Positions 1-6,099 of a DNA stretch of 11,778 nt are shown here, one piece after another (within the stretch, counting starts at the first letter, position 1; each line of letters starts with the position of its first letter). A program made the translations under genes and the position numbers. The notes beneath the pieces were generated by a model. That model saw only the letters and a program-made list of their open reading frames with translations, was not told the DNA's origin and did no database searches. The DNA is from Desulfatirhabdium butyrativorans. Its GTDB lineage: Bacteria > Desulfobacterota > Desulfobacteria > Desulfobacterales > JAIFKL01. The stretch is taken from assembly GCA_022736535.1 (NCBI GenBank), contig DZCT01000124.1, forward strand, positions 1-11,778, in the 5' to 3' direction.

Positions 1-38
1 GCGAGTCCGACATTTGTTTCAAATCTTCCTTTTTCCAT
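1..38 (-). CDS. 5' end of an unidentified gene leaving the window
   Basis: On the minus strand an ATG at 38-36 is preceded by a good Shine-Dalgarno AGGAG (51-47) with 8-nt spacing. Twelve codons, MEKGRFETNVGL, are open up to the window edge. This is too little to identify a product. The gene runs in the same direction as thiC and lies downstream of it, separated by about 250 bp that include a tandem repeat, so cotranscription is possible but not shown. The call rests on the start codon plus RBS only. Confidence 0.55.
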   Translation of the reverse strand, partial: MEKGRFETNVGL

Positions 39-74
39 TAGTATCACTCCTAAAATATAACTCCTGATAAAAAG

Positions 75-288
75 CTGTTCCGTCAGAGTTTCTCGCAAAG
101 ACCGCAAAGACCGCAAAGAGTTATTTTATAAAAAAAGCTTTTCTTTGCGCCATCTGCGCTCTCTGCGAGAGATAAAAAAATCTGTTCCGTCAGAGTTTCT
201 CGCAAAGAACGCTAAGAACGCTAAGAATATTTTTATAAAAAAAGCTTTTCTTTGCGCCCTCTGCGCCCTCTGCGAGAGATAAAAAAAT
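75..288. repeat. Two tandem copies of a 107-bp palindromic repeat
   Basis: Copies at 75-181 and 182-288 both begin CTGTTCCGTCAGAGTTTCTC and end in GATAAAAAAAT. Each copy is itself roughly palindromic. The left arm has three runs of the type GCAAAGA(C/A)C, and the right arm has three of the type CTCTGCG, ending CTGCGAGAGA. The copies differ mainly inside the arms, for example ACCGCAAAG versus ACGCTAAG. The pair fills most of the space between the thiC stop and the upstream region of the next minus-strand gene. No coding content is seen. Confidence 0.85.
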
Positions 289-291
289 CTG

Positions 292-1560
292 TCATTTTGA
301 CTGCTTTATCGCGCACCATTCCCCGCACATCGAGCAGGGCGTTTCTTTGCTGTCATCGCCGCAGCATGTATCTGCTTTTTCAAGATATTTTGAAAATTTA
401 TTCTGATCTATGCAGCATTTTTTCTGCGTTTCCCAGTCAAAATTTTTTCTCGCCGCTGACATTTCAAGATTTCTGCGGATTTCCGCGGGGCGTTTCCGGC
501 TGAGGTCTGCGGCGGCAGCCGCAATTTTGGACGCGATAACGCCTTCCCGCACGTCCTCAAGCGTGGGCAGACGCAGATGTTCCGCAGGCGTCACATAGCA
601 GAGAAAATCCGCGCCGTAATATGCCGCCAGCGCGCCGCCGATAGCACCGGTAATATGGTCGTATCCAGCGGCATAGTCCATGACTAAGGGACCCAGCACA
701 TAAAACGGCGCGCCCTCGCAGATTGCTTTCTCTCTGATGATATTTTCCTCTATGAGATGCAGCGGCACATGACCGGGACCTTCCACCATGACCTGCACAT
801 TTGCGGCTTTGCAGCGCCGAACCAATTCGCCGAGAACTTCCAATTCCGCAAACTGCGCCTCGTCATTGGCATCCGCGGTGCAGCCGGGGCGCAGTCCGTC
901 CCCCAGCGACATGGTAATATCATATTCTGCGGCAATTTTCAGAATATCGTCAAAATGTTCGTACAAAAAATTCTCTTTCTGATGATGGCGCATCCACCGG
1001 ATAATCACGGAACCGCCCCGGCTGACCGCGCCGAGAACCCTTTTCTCCACCAGCGGAATATGCGCTTTCCGAACGCCCGCGTGGATGGTCATAAAATCCA
1101 CTTTTTCTGTTGCCTGTTTTTCTAAAATATTCAGAAAGTGTCCGATTGTCAACTGCTCCGGGCTTTCCAAACCGATCATGGCTTCGTATATCGGCACGGT
1201 TCCGAGGGGAACATTGAATTTTTCGGTGATGTTTTTTCGGAATTGGCTGATATTTCCGGCAATGGACAAATCCATGACCGCATCCGCGCCGCTTTCCACC
1301 GCAGCCTGCGTTTTGTCCATTTCTTCGCTCAGATTGCAGCGATGCGGCGAAGTCCCGATATTGGCGTTAATCTTGATGCGGGTGCCTCTGCCGATGGCAA
1401 TCGGATCAAAGCCGTTGCGCCGGTTGTTGCGGGGAACCACTGCATATCCGTCAAGAATGTCTTTTATAAGTTCCTGAACGCCGATGCCTTCGTCCTGTGC
1501 TATTTTATGGATAAAACTCGGAATATTTTTTTGTTTGAGTTCGTCAATAAGCGTCGTCAT
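292..1560 (-). CDS. thiC: ThiC-family radical SAM enzyme: phosphomethylpyrimidine synthase, possibly a 5-hydroxybenzimidazole synthase paralog
   Basis: The 422-residue protein matches the short ThiC form. ThiC converts aminoimidazole ribotide to the HMP-phosphate pyrimidine of thiamine using a [4Fe-4S] cluster and S-adenosylmethionine in the cytosol. Visible family blocks are NANIGTSP (66-73), GADAVMDLS (91-99), PLGTVPIYEA (118-127), SLGDGLRPG (218-226), DANDEAQF (230-237), VEGPGHVP (259-266), GYDHITGAIG (299-308) and CYVTPAEHLRLP (321-332). The C-terminal cluster cysteines are C409, C412 and C416 (CX2CX3C). Classical long ThiC has CX2CX4C; the shorter spacing is, as I recall, usual in the short form. 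The block normally written DLSTGG reads DLSIAGN here. The related anaerobic enzyme BzaF makes 5-hydroxybenzimidazole for cobamides from the same substrate and cannot be excluded. The start is supported by GGGAG about 8 nt upstream. The gene is monocistronic in view. Confidence 0.88.
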   Translation of the reverse strand: MTTLIDELKQKNIPSFIHKIAQDEGIGVQELIKDILDGYAVVPRNNRRNGFDPIAIGRGTRIKINANIGTSPHRCNLSEEMDKTQAAVESGADAVMDLSIAGNISQFRKNITEKFNVPLGTVPIYEAMIGLESPEQLTIGHFLNILEKQATEKVDFMTIHAGVRKAHIPLVEKRVLGAVSRGGSVIIRWMRHHQKENFLYEHFDDILKIAAEYDITMSLGDGLRPGCTADANDEAQFAELEVLGELVRRCKAANVQVMVEGPGHVPLHLIEENIIREKAICEGAPFYVLGPLVMDYAAGYDHITGAIGGALAAYYGADFLCYVTPAEHLRLPTLEDVREGVIASKIAAAAADLSRKRPAEIRRNLEMSAARKNFDWETQKKCCIDQNKFSKYLEKADTCCGDDSKETPCSMCGEWCAIKQSK

Positions 1561-1635
1561 TTTTTGTCTCCCATGTAAACGGAATGATTCAGAATCAAGT
1601 CAGGGGCATTTCCTGAATTGTCCTAAAACGAAAGG

Positions 1636-1664
1636 GCTATATCGGACATTATGGGGACTGTCAA
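1636..1664 (-). promoter_or_regulatory. Candidate sigma70 promoter of thiC
   Basis: On the minus strand, TTGACA (1664-1659) is followed after 17 bp by TATAGC (1641-1636). This places transcription start near 1628 and gives a leader of about 65 nt before the thiC ATG. A short inverted repeat GGGCT/AGCCC (1634-1638 and 1664-1668) overlaps both promoter boxes and could be an operator. The leader contains only a weak 5-bp hairpin (TCAGG/CCTGA, about 1600-1616). No TPP (THI box) or cobalamin riboswitch core was found. Confidence 0.5.
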
Positions 1665-1679
1665 GCCCAAAATATGCAC

Positions 1680-2050
1680 ACACCTGATATTCCAATGCTC
1701 TCGGATAATTTTTATATTTATAAGATAAATCTCTTTTTTGTCAACATTTTTTCTATATTTATCTGAGGAAAACAGATGATTCTTCATAATATTTTGTTTT
1801 TATTATATATAAAAAATTCAACTCTTAATCGGCGTTAAGCATGATCTGTCAGCCCCGTACAGTCCGGAAGTAAATCCTGCGGAACAACTGCCGGACAAAA
1901 ATTTCTAATTTATATTTATAGTGATCCAATTTCGGTTTTTTACGGCATACTTTCTGCTTACATGCCGTATTCCGTTTTCAGATGTCCGTCTGTGTATGTC
2001 TGTGTGCGTCTGCGGCAGAAAAACAAAATCGGATCAGTATAATTTGGTTC
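1680..2050. other. AT-rich non-coding spacer
   Basis: No convincing gene is seen on either strand. The stretch is AT-rich with a few small inverted repeats. One is ATCTG/CAGAT around 1761-1777. Another is GTCCGG (1862-1867) pairing with CCGGAC (1891-1896) around a small inner hairpin, and next to it lies CTGT/ACAG (1846-1862). These could be a structured leader for the promoter at 2051-2079, but I do not recognise any known RNA family. Confidence 0.4.
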
Positions 2051-2079
2051 TTTACAAATTTTTACTATATCTTTATAAT
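2051..2079 (+). promoter_or_regulatory. Strong sigma70-type promoter before a broken gene
   Basis: TTTACA (2051-2056) and TATAAT (2074-2079) are separated by 17 bp. The predicted start is about 2086, followed at once by the RBS CGGAGG (2092-2097) and the ATG at 2106. The boxes are close to consensus, so the promoter is probably functional even though the gene behind it is only a remnant. Confidence 0.6.
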
Positions 2080-2086
2080 ATTTTTC

Positions 2087-2137
2087 AGATTCGGAGGAAA
2101 ATATTATGAAAAAAATTTACAAACTCACCCTGATTCT
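2087..2137 (+). repeat. 51-bp direct repeat, copy 1 (RBS plus signal-peptide start)
   Basis: This segment recurs at 2377-2427 with a single mismatch (A at 2110, G at 2400). Both copies contain RBS CGGAGG, an ATG and codons for M(K/R)KIYKLTLIL. They flank the 2139-2371 element, so the arrangement is a partial tandem duplication with a palindromic element between the copies. Confidence 0.9.
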
Positions 2138-2237
2138 TCTCGTTCCCACGCTCTGCGTGGGAATGCAGCCCGGACGATCCGCGTCCATCCGTGAAAGGGC
2201 CGCAGGACATTCCCACGCGGAGCGTCAATGGCATTAA
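2106..2237 (+). pseudogene. Truncated signal-peptide gene reading into a palindromic repeat
   Basis: The frame begins with a good RBS and encodes a 43-residue product, MKKIYKLTLILLVPTLCVG and onward, ending at TAA 2235-2237. Residues 1-10 come from the duplicated gene start. From about residue 11 the sequence is the palindromic element reading VPTLCVGMQPG. The start resembles a secretory signal peptide (KK, then a hydrophobic stretch), and the repeat continues the hydrophobic core. The simplest reading is the remnant 5' end of an exported-protein gene whose body was lost. A translated, repeat-derived short peptide is possible. The original product cannot be named. Confidence 0.5.
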
Positions 2238-2371
2238 GTTAAGAGAAAAATGTAGGTCGGGGTGAGCCCGCGAACCCCGACATCATCCGGGGCAGGTGTC
2301 GGGGTTCGCAGGCTCACCCCGACCTACGAAATTGTCAGCTTGACGGCATTGACGCGGAGCGTGGGAACGAG
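2139..2371. mobile_element. Palindromic GTTCCCACGC element, interrupted by a nested insertion
   Basis: The element begins CTCGTTCCCACG (2139-2150) and ends in its reverse complement CGTGGGAACGAG (2360-2371). Each end forms its own hairpin, such as TTCCCACGC/GCGTGGGAA on the left. It is the same family as the intact 119-bp copy at 3591-3709. The right-end hairpin is split by the inserted element at 2226-2351. Removing the insert and one copy of the 11-bp duplication rebuilds CATTCCCACGCGGAGCG joined to TGGGAACGAG, which matches the intact copy except at one base. Confidence 0.85.
2226..2351. mobile_element. Nested 126-bp TIR element with 11-bp target duplication
   Basis: The termini are CAATGGCATTAAG (2226-2238) and the inverted CAATGCCGTCAAG (2351-2339). 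The direct repeat ACGCGGAGCGT flanks the element exactly, at 2215-2225 and 2352-2362. Inside are near-perfect 31-bp arms (2252-2282 and 2297-2327, one mismatch) starting GTAGGTCGGGGTGAGCC, around a 14-nt loop. There is no room for a transposase, so it must be mobilised in trans. The insertion site within a second repeat is unambiguous. Confidence 0.85.
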
Positions 2372-2376
2372 GTCAA

Positions 2377-2458
2377 AGATTCGGAGGAAAATATTATGAG
2401 AAAAATTTACAAACTCACCCTGATTCTGAAAAAGTATTTCAATACCGATTTTGGGTAG
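2377..2458 (+). pseudogene. Second copy of the 51-bp gene start, with a short truncated frame
   Basis: Copy 2 of the 51-bp repeat occupies 2377-2427, with its own RBS CGGAGG (2382-2387) and ATG at 2396. The frame encodes MRKIYKLTLILKKYFNTDFG and stops at TAG 2456-2458, where the next mobile element begins. Thus the gene body is absent after both copies. Codons 12-20 may be a trace of the original gene, or unrelated flank. Confidence 0.5.
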
Positions 2459-2625
2459 TGGTGTAAAAGAGGTGATTTCGGGGTGTCATTCTGAGCCGAA
2501 GCCCTGAGCGGAGCGAAGGGTCAGCGAAGAATCCCGTTTTTTATAATACGCTGTTATGATAAGAAATTCTTCACTGCGTTCAGAATGACAGGGACAGAGT
2601 TTGTCACCTCTTCTGCACCACCACC
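2454..2625. mobile_element. TIR element, family 1 copy A (172 bp)
   Basis: A 22-bp left end starting GGTAGTGGTGTAAAAGAGG (2454-2475) is matched, with three mismatches, by the inverted right end (2604-2625). The 8-bp flanks are CGATTTTG (2446-2453) and AAATTTTG (2626-2633), matching at six of eight positions, which looks like a decayed 8-bp target duplication. Inside lies a second inverted repeat based on GTCATTCTGAG and its complement. The element ends 32 bp before the rsmI start, so it may have displaced that gene's promoter. Confidence 0.8.
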
Positions 2626-2657
2626 AAATTTTGAATCGCAAACGGTAAGGCAATCCA

Positions 2658-3503
2658 ATGGATACAAACGGCAAACTTTATGTGGTGGCGACGCCCATCG
2701 GAAATCAGGACGATATTACCTTGCGGGCGATTCATGTTCTCGGAACGGTTGACCTGATCGCCGCAGAAGATACCCGGCATACGGGAAAACTTCTGGCGCG
2801 CCACAACATCAAATCAAAACTTGTCTCATACCACGAGTACAATGAAAACGAGCGCGCTCCGGAACTGATTCGGAAACTCAGAGAGGGCGCATCGCTTGCA
2901 TTGGTCTCAAACGCGGGAACGCCTGCGGTGTCCGATCCCGGATACCGCCTTGTCAAAGCCGCGGTTGAAAACGGCATAACGGTCGTGCCGATTCCGGGCG
3001 TATCCGCCGCGGTGACGGCTCTCAGCGCCGCAGGTCTGCCTACGGATGCTTTTATGTTCATCGGCTTTCCGCAAAAGAAAAAAGGAAAGCGTTCTGAACA
3101 GTTGAAAAGACTTGCCCATGAAAGCGCAACTGTTGTATTTTATGAATCTCCCAAACGCATTCTGTCTTTTATCGCCGAAGTGATTGAGATCATGGGGGAT
3201 CGCTACGCTGTTCTGGGAAGGGAACTGACCAAATTCCACGAGGAATTTCTACGGGGAAAACTGTCTGAAATCCTGAGTGCGCTTCAAGCCCGTGACGCGG
3301 TAAAAGGCGAGTGTACGCTTCTGATCAAAGGCTGCGACGAAGAAGATAAAGAAGAAGAAATTTCTCCTGAAGCAATGAGATATGAAATCGAACAGGAGCT
3401 TGAAACCACAGGCATTTCGGAATTGTCAAAAAAACTTGCAAAGGAATACGGGCTTTCCCGAAAGTCGGTTTATGAGGAAATTCTGAGGCTGAAAAAAAAT
3501 TAG
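2658..3503 (+). CDS. rsmI: 16S rRNA (cytidine1402-2'-O)-methyltransferase RsmI
   Basis: The 281-residue protein has the usual RsmI length and tetrapyrrole-methylase fold. The enzyme uses S-adenosylmethionine to 2'-O-methylate C1402 in the decoding centre of 16S rRNA. Visible blocks are VVATPIGNQDDITLRA (9-24), AEDTRHTGKLL (36-46), LVSNAGTPAVSDPG (82-95; the family usually has SDAGTP, here N85), PIPGVSAAVTALSAAGL (111-127), a basic PQKKKGKR stretch (138-145) and FYESPKRI (161-168). The C-terminal 50 residues form the small helical domain (ELSKKLAKEYGLSRKSVYEEI). The RBS is weak (AAGG, about 9 nt before ATG), but the N-terminus fits the family exactly. No promoter is visible between the upstream TIR element and the start. 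The gene appears to stand alone. Confidence 0.96.
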   Translation: MDTNGKLYVVATPIGNQDDITLRAIHVLGTVDLIAAEDTRHTGKLLARHNIKSKLVSYHEYNENERAPELIRKLREGASLALVSNAGTPAVSDPGYRLVKAAVENGITVVPIPGVSAAVTALSAAGLPTDAFMFIGFPQKKKGKRSEQLKRLAHESATVVFYESPKRILSFIAEVIEIMGDRYAVLGRELTKFHEEFLRGKLSEILSALQARDAVKGECTLLIKGCDEEDKEEEISPEAMRYEIEQELETTGISELSKKLAKEYGLSRKSVYEEILRLKKN

Positions 3504-3880
3504 CCACGAATGAACACGAATGTTTTCACGAACAGCAATCACGAATTTTTTAATAAAAACGAATCGGTATGAAACACCACGAATAGATTTGGTCTCGCTC
3601 CCACGTTCTGCGTGGGAACGCCCCCCCGAAATATGCTCTGTTCGCGCGGCGGCAGGGCGGACGCGGAGCATCCGGGCTGCATTCCCACGCAGAGCGTGGG
3701 AACGAGACCGAATGCGTAACTCATAAAGTTATTACGAAAAACCACGAATAATTTTTTATTTTTCATTCGTGTAATCTTTGAAAGCGGAAAGCGAATCGGT
3801 ATCAGAATGACATTTCCGAATCACCTGCTTTTGCATCCCCCATTTTTTTCCGCTTTCCACCGCCAATCTGTTTCAGTTTT
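3504..3880. repeat. Intergenic repeat region based on CACGAAT motifs
   Basis: No gene is supported here. CACGAAT occurs repeatedly (3507, 3516, 3540 and 3578 regions), and the hairpin CACGAAT/ATTCGTG is formed by about 3743-3770. The phrase GAATCGGTAT appears at about 3561 and 3794. The intact palindromic element 3591-3709 sits inside this repeat, so repeats are again stacked. The final 70 bp hold nothing recognisable. Confidence 0.6.
3591..3709. mobile_element. Intact 119-bp palindromic GTTCCCACGC element
   Basis: The outer ends GGTCTCGCTCCCACG (3591-3605) and CGTGGGAACGAGACC (3695-3709) are inverted repeats with one mismatch. Each end also folds on itself: CCCACG/CGTGGG on the left and TTCCCACGC/GCGTGGGAA on the right, giving a dumbbell shape. 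The centre is GC-rich, with no open frame of note. It is the reference for the interrupted copy at 2139-2371. Confidence 0.85.
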
Positions 3881-3883
3881 TAT

Positions 3884-3913
3884 TTGACCCTCTCAGCTTA
3901 TATCTGCTATATT
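3884..3913 (+). promoter_or_regulatory. Candidate sigma70 promoter of uup
   Basis: TTGACC (3884-3889) and TATATT (3908-3913) are separated by 18 bp. The predicted start near 3920 gives a leader of about 95 nt before the uup ATG. That leader contains a short open frame beginning about 11 nt from the predicted start, and an imperfect hairpin. Confidence 0.55.
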
Positions 3914-3930
3914 CAAAAATTTAATAAGTT

Positions 3931-4029
3931 ATGAAAAAAACGCCTGCCGTCGGGTTCGGACTGACAAATCCTGTCCGGCAAAAGCGTCTTTGTATTAAAG
4001 GAAAACACATAAATTCATGGCACTTGTAA
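3931..4029 (+). CDS. Possible 32-residue leader peptide overlapping the uup start
   Basis: ATG at 3931 opens a frame reading MKKTPAVGFGLTNPVRQKRL and onward, ending at TAA 4027-4029. This is 13 nt past the uup start codon and in another frame. Its first 19 codons lie within an imperfect hairpin: ACGC/GCGT (3940-3943, 3984-3987), TGCCG/CGGCA (3945-3949, 3976-3980) and GAC/GTC (3959-3961, 3973-3975). Some ABC-F genes are controlled by translated leaders, which makes this worth noting. Against it, no Shine-Dalgarno precedes the ATG and the peptide has no obvious stall motif. Chance is a fair alternative. Confidence 0.25.
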   Translation: MKKTPAVGFGLTNPVRQKRLCIKGKHINSWHL

Positions 4030-5834
4030 GCATAAAAGATTTAAGTGTGAGCTTCGGCGATCCGCCGCTGTTTGACAGCATCAGCCTGCAAATCGAAGCA
4101 GGGGAGCGGGTCTGTCTTGTGGGCAGAAACGGCGCGGGAAAATCCACCTTAATGAAGCTCATCACAGGGGAAATGCTTCCGGATACAGGCGAAATTCTGC
4201 GACAGGAGGGGTTGCGGATTGCCCGTTTGGATCAGGAAATTCCGCAGAAAATAAACGGCACAATTTGGGATACGGTTTCCGAAGGATTGGAAAATCCCGC
4301 AACTCAGGCAGAATGGCAGAAACTTCGGAAAGCGGAAAAAATGATCTCACAGATGAAACTGCCGCCGGACGCGGCATTCAAGTCGCTTTCCGCAGGAATG
4401 AAACGCCGGGTTCTGCTCGCGGCGGCATTGGCTGCCGAACCGGACCTTCTGATATTGGATGAACCCACCAACCATCTGGATATTCACGCCATTGTCCGGA
4501 TGGAGGAATTTCTGCTCCGCTATGTGAAGACGATTCTCTTTGTGACCCATGACCGGATGTTTCTGCAAAAACTGGCAAGCCGTATTGCGGAACTTGACCG
4601 GGGGCGTCTTACAAGCTGGGCATGTGATTATGAAAGCTATCTGGAACGCAGGCAGCTTGCAGTTGAAACCGAAGAAAAGCAGCAGGGTCTGTTCGACAAA
4701 AAATTAGCAAAAGAAGAGACATGGATTCGTCATGGCGTGAAGGCGCGGCGCACGCGTAACGAGGGCAGAGTCAAAGCATTGGACAAAATGCGGGAACTCC
4801 GGCAGGCAAGAAGAAAGCGGACCGGCACGGTGATGATGCAGGCGCAGGAAGCGGAGCGCACTGGAAAACTTGTCATCGAGGCAAAGGATGTGAGTTATTC
4901 GTGGGAGACAATGCCCGTGATTCAGAACTTTTCAACCGTTATCATGCGGGGCGACAAAGTGGGCATTATCGGGCCCAACGGCTGCGGAAAAACCACGCTG
5001 CTGCAACTGCTTCTCGGCAGAATTTCAGCGCAAAACGGCAAAATCCGGCACGGCACGCATCTTGAAACTGCTTATTTCGATCAGCTTCGCGGGCAGTTGG
5101 ATGAAGACAAAACCGTGCAGGAAAACATCGCCGACGGCAATGATAACGTCATCATCGCCGGAAAACCCCGTCATATCATCGGCTATCTCAAGGATTTTCT
5201 GTTTACGCCGGAGCGGGCCCGCAGCCCGGTTCGGATTCTCTCCGGCGGCGAGCGGAACCGCCTGCTGCTCGCCAAGCTTTTCACAAAGCCCTCCAATGTG
5301 CTGGTCATGGACGAGCCGACCAATGATCTGGATACGGAAACGCTGGAACTGCTTGAAGAACTGCTCATAGATTACAGCGGAACACTCTTGCTGGTCAGCC
5401 ATGACCGGGCTTTTCTCAACAATGTCGTGACCGGCACGCTGGTATTTGAAGGAGAAGGACAGATCGGCGAATATGCGGGGGGATATGATGACTGGCAGTC
5501 GGCGGCAGAAAACAGGAGACAGCAGCAGGCAGGTGACAGGGCGCGGGACTCAGGGCGAAAGTCTCAGGCGATGCCCAAAGCGGAAAAACCCCGTCCGCAG
5601 AAACGCTCTGACAGGCTGAGTTATAATGAGCAGCGTGAATTGGAAAGCCTTCCCCGGCGCATTGAGGCTTTGGAGGCGGAACAGCAGGAGTTATATCATC
5701 AGATGGCGGACCCGGCGCTTTATCAGCAGCGCGGCGCGGAGGTTACGGCATTCAGCAGCAGGCTGAAAGCTGTGGAACAGGAATTGGAAGCCGCTTATCA
5801 GCGCTGGGAGGCATTGGAGGAAAAGGAGAAATAA
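4017..5834 (+). CDS. uup: ABC-F family ATPase, Uup subgroup
   Basis: The 605-residue protein has two ABC ATPase domains and no membrane segments. Domain 1 has Walker A GRNGAGKST (36-44), signature LSAGM (124-128; usually LSGG) and Walker B LLILDEPTNHLD (144-155). The interdomain linker, with DYESYLERRQ (204-213) and a basic stretch, spans about 205-280. Domain 2 has Walker A GPNGCGKTT (319-327), signature LSGGERNR (408-415) and VLVMDEPTNDLD (428-439). The form LSGGERNR with NDLD is typical of Uup. A charged linker leads to a C-terminal coiled coil (about 535-603), the DNA-binding domain of Uup in E. coli. Uup proteins act on ribosomes and on branched-DNA stability. The gene has its own promoter and terminator. 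The RBS is weak: AAAGG lies about 15 nt from the ATG. Confidence 0.92.
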   Translation: MALVSIKDLSVSFGDPPLFDSISLQIEAGERVCLVGRNGAGKSTLMKLITGEMLPDTGEILRQEGLRIARLDQEIPQKINGTIWDTVSEGLENPATQAEWQKLRKAEKMISQMKLPPDAAFKSLSAGMKRRVLLAAALAAEPDLLILDEPTNHLDIHAIVRMEEFLLRYVKTILFVTHDRMFLQKLASRIAELDRGRLTSWACDYESYLERRQLAVETEEKQQGLFDKKLAKEETWIRHGVKARRTRNEGRVKALDKMRELRQARRKRTGTVMMQAQEAERTGKLVIEAKDVSYSWETMPVIQNFSTVIMRGDKVGIIGPNGCGKTTLLQLLLGRISAQNGKIRHGTHLETAYFDQLRGQLDEDKTVQENIADGNDNVIIAGKPRHIIGYLKDFLFTPERARSPVRILSGGERNRLLLAKLFTKPSNVLVMDEPTNDLDTETLELLEELLIDYSGTLLLVSHDRAFLNNVVTGTLVFEGEGQIGEYAGGYDDWQSAAENRRQQQAGDRARDSGRKSQAMPKAEKPRPQKRSDRLSYNEQRELESLPRRIEALEAEQQELYHQMADPALYQQRGAEVTAFSSRLKAVEQELEAAYQRWEALEEKEK

Positions 5835-5836
5835 AG

Positions 5837-5867
5837 TACCTGTGCAAAAGTTTTCAGGTATTTTTTT
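5837..5867 (+). terminator. Rho-independent terminator of uup
   Basis: TACCTG (5837-5842) pairs with CAGGTA (5855-5860), followed directly by seven T residues and CC. It starts 3 nt after the uup stop. The T run was used as the target for the next element, whose duplication TTTTTTCC overlaps it. Confidence 0.8.
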
Positions 5868-5869
5868 CC

Positions 5870-6017
5870 GGTAGTGGTGTAGAAGAGGTGATAAACTTTG
5901 CTCCTGTCATTCTGAGCGCAGCGAAGAATCTTTTATTATGACAGTCTATTATAAAAAATGAGATTCTTCGCTACGCTCAGAATGACACCCTGCGATCACC
6001 TCTACTATACCACTACC
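5870..6017. mobile_element. TIR element, family 1 copy B (148 bp) with exact 8-bp target duplication
   Basis: The left end GGTAGTGGTGTAGAAGAGG (5870-5888) is matched, with few mismatches, by the inverted right end (5996-6017). TTTTTTCC flanks it precisely at 5862-5869 and 6018-6025. Inside is a long inverted repeat of about 27 bp: 5904-5931 (TGTCATTCTGAGCGCAGCG and onward) against 5961-5987. There is no coding capacity. This is the best-preserved copy of the family, and its insertion just after the uup terminator leaves the terminator intact. Confidence 0.88.
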
Positions 6018-6039
6018 TTTTTTCCGGAGTGCAGAAATT

Positions 6040-6097
6040 GATAGCCGTGTAGAAGCAGTTGATTTTAGGGCGTCATTCTGTCTTCTGCACCGCCGCC
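6040..6097. mobile_element. Degenerate remnant of TIR element family 1 (copy C)
   Basis: GATAGCCGTGTAGAAG (6040-6055) resembles the left end of copies A and B. TCTTCTGCACCGCCGCC (6081-6097) resembles the right end of copy A. Between them only GGGCGTCATTCTG remains of the interior. No clear target duplication is present, so this looks like an internally deleted, decayed copy. Confidence 0.6.
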
Positions 6098-6099
6098 AA

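Noticed and set aside
1561..1720. TPP riboswitch expected upstream of thiC
   Set aside because: The conserved CTGAGA and ACCTGATCTGGATAA-type core could not be found on the minus strand. Only short hairpins are present. No cobalamin riboswitch core was seen either.
1862..1896. Structured RNA or riboswitch around GTCCGG/CCGGAC
   Set aside because: Only a 6-bp stem and a small inner hairpin are visible, with no resemblance to a known class. It is noted in the spacer entry only.
1921..2194. Two overlapping frames of 62 and 70 residues
   Set aside because: They overlap the promoter and RBS at 2051-2100 and the palindromic element, and have no RBS of their own.
2542..2547. TATAAT inside the TIR element as an rsmI promoter
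   Set aside because: No acceptable -35 box lies at 16-18 bp upstream, and copy B of the element does not preserve it.
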